From NCBI GenBank assembly GCA_025890175.1, contig JANPYM010000003.1:2166795-2230794 (forward strand): DNA of 64,000 bases, read 5' to 3'. The notes below the pieces were generated by a model. It saw nothing but the letters and a program-made list of their open reading frames with translations. It was not told where the DNA came from and searched no databases. Both the position numbers and the translations under genes were made by a program. Positions 45,403-55,045 of this stretch are shown here, piece after piece; positions within the stretch are counted from its first letter, which is position 1; the number at the start of each line of letters is the position of its first letter. This DNA is from Ciborinia camelliae (lineage: Eukaryota; Ascomycota; Leotiomycetes; Helotiales; Sclerotiniaceae).

Positions 45403-45763
45403 GTGGACATCGGAGTGAATATAAGAGGTCTACTAAGACACGAAGGAACGTTTGGGACCGATGCAGATATGTTTAGACCAGAGCGCTGATTAGAGACACC
45501 ACAGCCGCAGCTACGACAGATGGAGCGAGTACATGAGCTGCTTTTTAATATGGGCTCTACACGCTGTTTGGGTATTAACTTGGCGATGATGATGATGCAC
45601 AAGTTCTTGGCCGAAGTTTTTGGGCGGTGGGATATTGTAATCGTGAACCCTACCCGACCGACCTTGGGATAGTAGGTGCCATGGAGTATTTCAACAGAAA
45701 GATTTCTTTGTTCGTATCACATCTCGTCCAACCCCTGTTGAGAATAAACTAGATAATGTTTGA
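45403..45763 (+). pseudogene. Cytochrome P450 relic (C-terminal part)
   Basis: The forward frame from about 45403 reads VDIGVNIRGLLRHEGTFGTD, then ADMFRPER followed by TGA (45487-45489, where Trp is nearly invariant). It continues in the same frame with QMERVHELLFNMGSTRCLGI (heme-cysteine loop) and NLAMMMMHKFLAEVF. Around 45664-45685 the frame shifts, and the C-terminal HGVFQQKDFFVRITSRPTPV continues in another frame to a TGA at 45761-45763. The heme loop and FRPER motif identify a class E P450, resembling pisatin-demethylase-type fungal enzymes. Everything N-terminal of the K-helix region is missing. This is a dead fragment. Confidence 0.82.
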
Positions 45764-45979
45764 TTAGCTCGAAAATAGGCTGATAGCAAGGTTCGCAGCA
45801 GAGCTCATGGCTGCGACCTGATAGACTAAAATATAGTTTGAATTGAATTCAAAGCTTCTCATTAAAAGTTCCGATGCAGCAGATTCAAACAAATTCATTA
45901 CGATTGCATTGCTAGTCAAATTCGAGATAAGCTCTTTTGATCATCCATAACATATCGTTGTCAAATTTTCTAACGCTCT

Positions 45980-47465
45980 CTAAAATAATAACTTGAATCC
46001 ACCTGGGACGCCAGTTTGGAAAAACCCCTCGGGATCATATTTCTTGCTCACAGCTTGTAAACTGCTTTTGATCTCATCGCCATATCCACTGATTGGGTTT
46101 TGATACCCCGCTGAATAGTTAACATACTTATAGCGATTGAACAAGCCCGCACTCTTACTCGACTCATCAACTTCCTCGATAAACTTTTTGGCTGTTTCAT
46201 CCATGCGTGCATCGTCAGATGCGTCTCCCCACGAGTAGGTCAATATACATAGAACAAGAGAGCATTGAGAAGTATCAAGGCCTGTTGAGTTACCTCCCTG
46301 TGCCGCTGATTTGGTGGTAATTGAGCTATGGAGACGCCAGTACGTCAAGGTCCAGCGCATACCTTTAATGTCTTCCACAGACGCAGCAGCATTCTTGAAG
46401 AGAGTGTACACGTTCTGCAAATGAGTAAGAGAAGATTGGAAGGATGTTGTTGCAAAGATTTGGCGAACTCCATTGGCTTGCATTTTCTGGATGTCCCTGG
46501 CAGTCTCGCTGAGGGTCGAGATCTTCATCGTATTTCTGTACTGAGGTTTGATATCCATGAAAGGCTTGAATACGGCGGGTGCGCTGTCTTCCTTGGTGTA
46601 TTCGAAGTTTGATGCAATAGTGAACTTCGTCTGAGGTGAAAATGTTATGCTCAGCTTCATCGAAGCATATGGATCCCAATCATCTTGCATACTTGCAAGT
46701 GCCTTCAAGTTTTCATCCAAGGTGGAGATTGGGTATACGACAAGCCCAGCCCACTGCTTGCCTTGTGGAAAAGTTCTCATATCAAACCGGGTCACAATTC
46801 CAAAGTTGTTACTTCCTCCCTTGAGTGCAGTCCACAGGTCCGAATTCGTATTGGCATTAGCATTGACTATTCTGCCATCTGCAAGAACCACCTCAAAATT
46901 TTCAACCATATCGCAGCACATGCCATATCTTGGCGAAGAAGAAGAAAATCCTCCTGTAATTCACATCAGTACAAGAGAATCGTACAGTAGAGGAGTAGGC
47001 TAGATAACACATACCTCCCAGAGTGAACCCTCCGACTCCTACATCATAAACATGCCCTCCAACCACGGAAAGTCCCATTGGGTCAAGCTTGTCATAGACT
47101 TGACCCCAGATAGCTCCACCTCCAACCGAGACAATATCCCTACTTTCGTTCACTTCAACAGCATTGATATTGCGCAGGTCAATTGTGATACCTTTGTCAA
47201 TATTCGCACTGCCTGCAAACGGACTGTGGCCGCCTCCTCTAACCGCCACTTTGGTGGCAATTTCGGTCTCAGAGTTTATGGTTCTCAAAGATCTTAGAGC
47301 CTGGGAGACATCTTGGGCCGATGTGGGGGTAATGATGAAGGATGGTTTTAGTTGTGTCTCCTGAAGAGTGAAATAAGATTTCAGAGAAGCATTATAGACA
47401 TCACTGTCGGGCTCAAAGACCTTGCCTTCAAGACCTTTTGCAAGTGTGGTAGCAATTGAAGACAT
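45980..47465 (-). CDS. FAD-linked oxidoreductase, berberine-bridge (BBE) type
   Basis: Two exons, 47015-47465 and 45980-46953 (intron GTATGT...TTACAG), giving 474 residues. The FAD-binding PCMH domain shows IITPTSAQDVSQALRSL, then VRGGGHSPFAG with His80 at the place of the covalent 8-alpha-histidyl flavin link. VSVGGGAIWGQVYDKLDP and VGGHVYDVGVGGFTLGGGFS follow. The substrate domain follows, and the C-terminal BBE element is YVNYSAGYQNPISGYGDEIK through KKYDPEGFFQTGVPGGFKL. No secretion signal is evident. Fungal relatives oxidise small molecules in alkaloid, polyketide or meroterpenoid pathways; the substrate here is unknown. The ORF is intact, yet its two nearest neighbours are P450 pseudogenes, so it may be the surviving member of a decayed cluster. 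Confidence 0.92.
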
Positions 47466-49501
47466 GGCTTATGCAAATTTGCGATCGTTTGATAGCAAGA
47501 ATACAATTTGAACTGTAGAGTTTTGATCAAAGTTAAAAGCTATACAAGTTTTTAGATCCAACAGTTGCAAATGAGACCCTCTCAAATAGTAATACCTATG
47601 ATTGACCAGTAAAGAATACGGTACCCAATTCATATTTGAAGAGGGGTAGCTCAAAGCTAGGCTTGAGCCGCTAACTCTAACAAAAAAAAACATTTTGCTA
47701 TATTTATTATAGAGAATTTGTTCAAGGAACGTAATATATTAGGGTCGAATAAAAAGAGATAAGGAATTTAATATTATCTACTTGAACTAGTAAAAATATA
47801 CAACTTGGTAAATTTATAGTAGCAAGAATAATAAATTATCCAAATTATATTTAATGATTAACAAATCGATATTACTGAAATTATTAATATGCTATAAAAT
47901 TGAAATAAGAAAATCTTATTAATACTTTTGTTGAAATTAGCCAAATATAGATATCTGTATTTTCAAATCATATTATCTACCAGGTTGCTAGTCGTGGAGG
48001 ATCGGTTCACGAGAACAACTAATAGGCAACTAACAATTCGACCAGCCGCCGACGATTACGCCTTACCTTCTACATGTATGTACAGCAATATCCATTTATT
48101 GATGATACTGTAGTATTGAAGCGTGAGCATGGAGCAGTTAGTCGTTTTGAGTTTGGTCACTACATTGGTAACCAAGTAGACTCCCAGATTAGAGGAAGTG
48201 GGGAAATAATGTAAGACCACCTCATCAAAATTCACACCCTAAAATTGCCCCGCTTTAACGTCTCACCCATACCCCCTAATATACTCGGAGAAAATACAGG
48301 GTCATCAGATTACCCAAATGAATATCACTATACAAAAATAGCATCGAATAGTGCGGATTAGATGGGTTTCTATAACGTGGTTAGGTTGATGCATTGATGG
48401 TGTTGGTATCGCGTACTTGTGCCGCCAAATAAAGTGGCTCCCCACGTTCCCAAAGATGATCTGCTACAACGGAAGTTACTTGATCTAGCCAGTCTCTATT
48501 TTCAGACATTCTGGCCGCATAAGTACTATCTAAACTCAAGTACAAGAATACACATTCAATTCTTTATAAAATAGTTAACTAAAAGATCCACGGATATTGG
48601 GTTTATGATTAAGAGAATCACTAAAGTGAATAAGTTTTCTATTCACTTTTCCTTCAGCCCCGAAAAAACCAGGGATTGAAAAAGATTTAGTGTACATAAG
48701 GTTCTTATAGTTGAGTTTAGACGATACCGTCTATCTAACTTAACTAAGCTTTTGTCTCAAACTAGACCTAGGTAGGTATTTTTAGTTTGGTTTTCTCGCT
48801 TGATATAAGGTTAAGTCTGATCAGCTAGATATGATTGGAAGAATTAGAAGAGTGAATAAGTTCGTAACCTATTTCCGGCTTGTTTTTTTTGCTATTCCCG
48901 TTTAGCGAGAAAACTAAGCTTAAATACTCCTTTTAGCCATATCCATATCCATGAGATGCTTGTTCCATGCCGAAATGTATGACTGCATGTACGAAGTACA
49001 TATTCGTCTAAAGTATGCAAATCCGAAGCTAAGAAACTACGGCATTCCTCTTGTACTCTTAATTATACAAATCCTGGCACGCTACTACGTGCCTCAAAAT
49101 CCTGAATTACAAGGGAAAAACCTCTTAATGCCCGGGTTTGAGAACTTTCTGCCCTGGCGGTACGAGTAGTTTACCATCACATGGTACGTGCTAGCGTATC
49201 TGAGTGGCATACTTTCTGGCGGCATGAGTATATCAGCTACTGATACTGAAGATCTAGATGTGTGATTGCAATCATAGCCGATGTAGGACAAAGATGGGAG
49301 GTAAAACCTGACCTAATCTACCTATTTACAATATCTGTCACAGATCTCCCGAAGATCTAGATGTGGCTGTAATCATACCCGCTGTAGTACAAAGATAGGG
49401 TCGTGATGAGAAGTGGCATCTTGACCACGCAGGCAGAAGCAACATAATAGGTTTGCGGATAAACTTCATTGATAGACTATTTCGATGACTCATAACATGT
49501 A
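47466..49501. other. AT-rich intergenic DNA in accessory island
   Basis: 2 kb, extremely AT-rich from about 47690 to 47980, with no intact frame. A pair of ~50-base imperfect direct repeats lies at 49248-49297 and 49351-49400. No N-terminal exons for the following P450 pseudogene could be identified here. Confidence 0.55.
49248..49400. repeat. Pair of ~50-base imperfect direct repeats
   Basis: Copies at 49248-49297 and 49351-49400 both begin GAAGATCTAGATGTG and then share ATCATA-CC-G-TGTAG-ACAAAGAT with small differences. The period is 103 bases. They lie just upstream of a truncated P450 pseudogene. Origin unknown. Confidence 0.7.
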
Positions 49502-50777
49502 GTTGCAAATACCGCAGACCACTCCCGCATGCGACGAACTCTCGCGCACGCATTCTCCGATGTGACACTGCGCGAGCAAGAATCACTCATGACAAAATAT
49601 TTCGAGCAGCTCATTGCGAACCTTCGGGAAAAAATAGATGGGCCAGCTGCCGGTTACGTTGATCTGGGTGATTGGTTCAACTTTACCACGTTTGATATTA
49701 TAGGAGACTTGTGCTTGGGCAATGCGTTCGGAACATTGGAATCCGGGAGCTATCATTCTTGAATAGAGCAAATTTTGGCGGGATTAAAATCCGTGATTGT
49801 AATAAGACTTGCGCAGGCATATCAATTGTTCCGCATCATTCTGGACTTGTTGATAAAATCAGTTCCAAGTATCAATAGACAAAAGCGGGCGCATATGGCT
49901 TACACAGTCAACAAACTTGAAGAGAAATTAAAGAAGAAGACGGATCGGAAGGACTTCATAAGCTATGTGAGGGACACCCCATTGCACATGTAGAGAACGT
50001 GTCTGATTGAAGAAATAGATTCTTGGCAACGACAAAAATAGAATGAGCCGCGACGAAATAGACGGAACAGCAACGGTGATGATCATGGCAGGCTCAGAGA
50101 CCACAGCATCAGCTTTATGTGGCGCTTCGTACTACATGCTTAAACACCCGAAGTTCACCAGAGGTTTAATAAGACTGTAAACGAAATTAACTTGGTGTCT
50201 GAGGAATCTTCCTTATCTAGACGTGGTAATCGAAGAAGCATTACGGATGTACCCTCCAACACCATCTACACTGCCTCGACGTACACGACCAGAGGGGGAA
50301 GTTATAAATGGAGCTTTCATACCAGGCCATGTATGTATCATCCTGTTTTGATTTCAAGAATATTATATACTAATATACTACCTTAGACTTCTGTTGGTGT
50401 AAATCATTGGGCAGCGTACCATGCATCGAAGAACTTCACCGATCCAAATACGTTTGATCCAGATCGATGGAGTACATCGCCACCAGATAAATATAAAGAC
50501 GATGCTAAGGCTGCGTTTCAGCCTTTTTCGATGGGACCAAGAAGTTGTCTTGGAAAGAAGTAAGTTTGGACACCGTCCTAACCTAGTGTGTTAAGAGAAT
50601 AAGGCTGATATCGAAGCCTAGCCTATTTTAAAATGCGCTCAATTCTCGCGCGAATGTTGTGGAATTTTGATATGGAGCTTTGCGAGGAGATTAGAGAGTG
50701 GTCAAATAGCCAAAAAAACCTATATTCTATGGGACAAACCACCGCTGAAAGTCAAGCTATCGCATAAGAGTGCATGA
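49502..50777 (+). pseudogene. Cytochrome P450 pseudogene, 5'-truncated
   Basis: Begins abruptly at a family-internal segment (VANTADHSRMRRTLAHAFSD) and can be followed to the C-terminus. FNFTTFDIIGDLCLG is followed by SYHS and an in-frame TGA at 49760-49762 (Trp expected), then QILAGLKS. An intron follows DFISY (GTGAGG...AAATAG). Next come MIMAGSETTASALCG (I-helix), YLDVVIEEALRMYPPTPSTL (ExxR), a GTATGT intron near 50332, DPNTFDPDRWST and the heme loop FSMGPRSCLG. The last intron begins GTAAGT near 50560. The segment around 50160-50215 has deletions and a frame change between helices I and K. An A7 run at 50712-50718 shifts the frame, with KTYILWDKPPLKVKL continuing in the next frame. The 5' third is missing. 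Substrate unknown; resembles the fungal CYP65/isotrichodermin-hydroxylase style. Confidence 0.86.
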
Positions 50778-51304
50778 ACGCTTGGATTGTATGTTTATGG
50801 GATTGATATTATCATACCCACGGGCTTCACTTTGTCATGCATAGATTGAAAAGACCAAGTGGTGACAAGAACGAGAAAATGAACTCAAGGTCTCTCTCTC
50901 CAACTTGGTAATTATACATATCAGAGGGAACCAAAACTCGTTATGGCCACGATAAGGTGGGACGTGATCAACAAAGCGATACATGCAACTGAGAAAAAAG
51001 TTACTCGATAGTAGCTCCAACACTTTTGTTGCCCGTTGGAAGACCTCAACTCAAACACGGTAGAAATATTGCACAAAACGATATGCTAGCACTTGCCTGA
51101 TTAACATTTAATGCTTCCCGGGAAGGTAGGCACCGAATTAGCCATAGAATTTCATTGTCACATCTCCATTTTCTATCTTCGAGTCAAGCATTGTAATTTA
51201 TGGTATTCCAAAACCAACCATAGCCTCTCAAACGCCTTGCATATGCAACCAGATACCTTGACTCCGCACTTATATAAGCTTTTCCCAGCCGATCATACAT
51301 AATA
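50778..51304. other. Intergenic region at end of accessory island
   Basis: Spacer between the P450 pseudogene and the 3' end of SOF1. No gene or repeat is recognised. Confidence 0.55.
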
Positions 51305-52747
51305 TTACTTTTCGTTTGCCAAAACCATCTTCTCCCTCTCTGCTCGTCTTTGAGTGAATTGCTTCTTGGTGTGCTTGCGTTCGTTCTCTTGTCTGCGCTT
51401 GATTGCCTTGAGTTCCTCCGATTTGATCTCTCCGGCTTTCTTAATAATCTTGGGGACGTGTCTGTGACGCTTAATGCGTCTGATTTCGGGCATATGGGCA
51501 TATCGCTCGGACAATGCCTCGTTATATTCCAAAGCAGTTCGCTGTTTGGCTGATTTAATGCCTTCTCTCTTCGAAGCATTTGCTCTCCACAAACGAATAT
51601 TACCGTCATCGGATCCGGAAAGAATGAATTTCGAGTCTGGGGTCCATCTTGCTGAAAAGACTCGCTGCATACGCTTGGTATGGTAGATATCTCTTGAATG
51701 TCCTTTAGTTCTGCTCCACAATCTGACTGTCCTATCGTACGATGCAGTGACGAGCTCCTCTCCGGTTGGACTGAATTCTACGTCCATACAAGCGGCAACA
51801 TGGCCCTTTAGTACGTTCAATGCCCTCTCCATCTTTCTCATATCAAAAATATAGACATTATGATCTTCGTTGGCGACCGCAAAATTAAATGCTTCCATAG
51901 GGTTCCAAGATATAGCATTTGAGGCAAAATTGAGAAGGGTCTTGTGAATGGGAAGTCCAGTTCGAAGATCATATAATACGATTGACCTATCCGTAGCAGT
52001 GGAAGCAAGTATAGAAGTTTCAACCTGATTGAAAGCTACTGTGGTAATAGTATCCATCGAATTTGGCCATTTCAGAACATCGGGTGGCGCATTCTGCCTT
52101 TCGAGATCGTATATCGAGATGACTCCAGATGATGCTGCGAATGCATTCTTCGAACGGTGATGCGACAAACTTGTAAATGCGTTGGTTCCTAGCCATGTTG
52201 CCACAGGCGCAGATCCGGTAGTTGTATTGTAAGGGTCAAAAAGCTTGATCGATCGATCACTTGCGCAAGTTAAAAGTTTCTGATCCCTCGTCCAACTCAT
52301 GCCCTTGATAATATTCTCATGCGCACTAGTTTGCCAGACCTCGTCCCGAGATGTCAAATCCCACACCTTCACGACACCATCACCACTGCCACTCGCAAAT
52401 CGTTCGAGAGCATTAGGATCCTTTGCCATTGTGTAAACTCCATCGACATGTCCTTTTCCTAATTGCGCAATAAAAGGAGCGGCGAACATCCTCTCCATTT
52501 TGGTCGCATTGAGAGCACGAGTATATTCTCGGGCTCTTTCGAATGGATGTAGTGCAGGGTCTATTAAGGAGTATCAATCTCTGCCTCCAATGCCCTCCAT
52601 AGAGTTATAAAATACATACCAAGGTTGCGGGGCTGTTTGGCTTCAGACCCTGGGGCCTGAATGGATGCCCGACTAAGTGCTTTGATTTTCTATTGAACAA
52701 TTCAGTTAGCAGAATATATATGAAGACACACAATTGTAGCTCACCAT
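51305..52747 (-). CDS. SOF1: U3 snoRNP-associated WD40 protein SOF1 (DCAF13-like)
   Basis: Three exons, 52745-52747 (the ATG alone), 52620-52689 and 51305-52560, with canonical introns (GTGAGC...AATAG; GTATGT...AATAG), giving 442 residues. It begins MKIKALSRAS and contains RNLDPALHPFERAREYTRAL, the typical SOF1 opening. The WD40 propeller follows (FASGSGDGVVKVWDL; CASDRSIKLFD; LASTATDRSIVLYDLRTG; VTASYDRTVRLWSR; LSGSDDGNIRLWRA). The Sof1-specific C-terminus is ASKREGIKSAKQRTALEYNE, PEIRRIKRHRHVPKIIKKA and a basic tail. It is required for small-subunit processome function and 18S rRNA maturation in the nucleolus. Exon 1 being just the start codon is unusual but supported by a good donor and an in-frame join. 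Divergent from RPN6. Confidence 0.95.
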
Positions 52748-53028
52748 ATTGAAATCAGTATGTTGCTATTGTTCATTGTTCAAGAGAAAAATGAAGAATG
52801 AAGAATGAAAAATGTAGGTTATCGCAAAGAAATATGGTGATTGCGGTCATGATAAAAATCTCGGGACAAATAAATTTTTGCAGGGGTTGTATTTTTAGCG
52901 CGGTTTCCACAAGCTCCAGGTTACCAGTGGGCATCGTAATGGCGAGTTTACCTGGAAATGCGATTCCCTTCATAACAAACACAACTTTACAATCTCACCA
53001 AAACTTAATTTTTTTACAGTTTTCAAAC

Positions 53029-54453
53029 ATGGCACCAGCAGAATCATTGAGGATACAGGAAGCCCAAAAGTTGGCAAAGACAGATCCAAGAAAGGCAGAG
53101 GAACAATATAAGGAAATCATCTCCAAACCACCTTCAGTAACTTCAGAAGCTTCTGTTCGAGAATATGAAACTGCGTTGGTTAGCTTAGGAGAATTGTATC
53201 GAGATGAGAAGTGAGTGGCATATATCGCAGAGCTTGATCTGCCATGAGATAGTTACTGATGTTTGTGCAGGAAAGCGGATGAGTTGGTAGATCTGATTAC
53301 AAAAAGCCGGACGGTATTATCATCATTCGCGAAGGCTAAAACAGCAAAGTTAGGTACGAAGAACGCCATGGGAAGCTTCCGCACTGGACAGAAAATAGTC
53401 GATATGATATAATTGATAGGACTCTGTTAACAGAATTTCATTGCAGTGCGACAACTTCTAGATCTATTCAATGCCATCCCAAATACTACAGATACCCAAA
53501 TCAGCGTCACAAAATCATGCATCGAATGGGCCACATCCGAACGTCGTGGTTTCTTAAGACAGAATCTTGAAACTCGTCTTGTTAGCCTTTACATGGTTAA
53601 GCAGTCATACTACGAGGCCCTCACCCTCATTAACAGCCTCCTCCGCGAGCTTAAGCGTCTCGATGACAAGCTTGTCCTCGTCGAAGTCCAACTTCTCGAA
53701 TCCCGCGTCTACCATGCCTTAGGAAACACAGCCAAAGGTCGCGCCGCACTTACCGCCGCCCGAACAAGCGCTGCATCCGTGTATACCCCTCCCCTTCTCC
53801 AAGCAGGTCTCGATATGCAATCCGGCAAACTCCACGCCGAGGACAAAGATTTCAATACCTCGTTCTCCTACTTCATTGAAGCTCTAGATGGATACCACAC
53901 ACAAGATGAACCGGAGAAGGCTACCGCAGCTCTCCAATACATGCTCCTCTGCAAAATTATGCTCAACCTCGCCGACGATGTCAACCAACTTATGTCCTCC
54001 AAACAAGCCATTAAATACGCAGGCAAGAACCTCGAAGCTATGAAAGCCGTCGCTCGTGCCCACTCCAACCGTTCTCTAGAAGAATATGAGAAAGCACTCG
54101 GCGACTACCGCCACGAACTCGGCTCCGACGCCTTCATTCGCAACCACCTCCGCCGTCTCTACGATGCCATGTTGGAACAAAATCTCATCAAAGTAATCGA
54201 ACCCTTTTCCCGTGTCGAAATTGACCATATTGCCAAGATGGTCGGTCTCGATACACAACAGGTAGAGAGAAAATTATCGCAGATGATTCTCGATAAAGTG
54301 ATTATTGGGGTGTTGGATCAAGGAGCTGGATGTTTGATTATTTTTGATGAGACGGAAAGAGACGTGGGATATGATGCTGCGTTAGCAACAATCGAGAAGT
54401 TGAGCAGTGTGGTTGATGTGCTTTATACCAATCAAGCGAGTATGTTGGAGTAG
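53029..54453 (+). CDS. RPN6: 26S proteasome lid subunit RPN6 (PSMD11)
   Basis: Three exons, 53029-53210, 53271-53353 and 53447-54453 (GTGAGT and GTACGA donors), giving 423 residues. The N-terminal alpha-solenoid includes EAQKLAKTDPRKAEEQYKEI, KSCIEWATSERRGFLRQNLETRL and YYEALTLINSLLRELKRLDD. The C-terminal PCI domain includes HLRRLYDAMLEQNLIKVIEP, FSRVEIDHIAKMVGLDTQQVE and KLSQMILDKVIIGVLDQGAG. RPN6 clamps the lid to the 20S core and ATPase ring of the 26S proteasome. The ATG is preceded by TTTTTTACAG about 10 bases upstream, suggesting an intron in the 5' UTR. The third exon shows more C-ending codons than its neighbours, as expected for a highly expressed gene. Confidence 0.96.
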
Positions 54454-55045
54454 GCTGGTGGGTCAAAGGTTAGATGAAAGGCAGATAATGCATACTTGTA
54501 TCATAGAGGCGTAAAGACCAGATGAGAGCAAATGAAATGATGTGCTATGGTATAAAAGATTAATGATACGTCTTCGTGCTTGTAGAGTTTCATTCATTGA
54601 CTAGTAAAGTGAGCAAACACAACATATATAGAAAACCCTGTGTATTTAATTGTCTGTCATACTGTCGTAAAATGGCATCTTACAATAAGGACCCACCCGG
54701 TAATCCCATACCTAGAAACTCGAGACTCCCCAAGAGCCAAAAGAAAATGCCCGCAACCATTTTGCCTTTTCTCAAAACCATGCTTCCATGCTATCCAGGT
54801 ATCCATCCATCCAAAAGTGATCCTTGACTCCAAACGGCTCCAAACAGCTCCAAACACAAGGCATGTGATGGGTTCCAAAATACACAAATATATTGACAGA
54901 ACAAAGGAAATAGAGATGAATAATTCCAACAGCGTAATCTCTGCGAGAGAGAATCGCCAAACCACATGTCCATACCCGTACCCATACCATACCCATACCC
55001 AAATGGACGCATAGCTAAACCCCATCGTCCATGCAAAGAACCAAG
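54454..55045. other. Convergent intergenic region
   Basis: 3' regions of RPN6 and the AT-hook protein gene. A TACCCATACC-type short tandem repeat occurs at about 54969-55000. No gene is supported. Confidence 0.55.

Noticed and set aside
46328..47003. Plus-strand frames of 90-118 codons across the BBE oxidase
   Set aside because: They are antisense shadows of the clearly coding minus-strand gene.
47690..47980. RIP-mutated transposon in the AT-rich spacer
   Set aside because: The stretch is TA-rich, but no transposase or reverse transcriptase motif, terminal repeat or second copy is visible, so calling a transposon would be guesswork.
900..50777. Possibility that TGA encodes Trp (recoding or mitochondrial-type code)
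   Set aside because: Two of the five TGA codons replace Arg rather than Trp, and intact genes in the window use TGG for Trp and TGA as a normal stop. Simple nonsense mutation is the better explanation.
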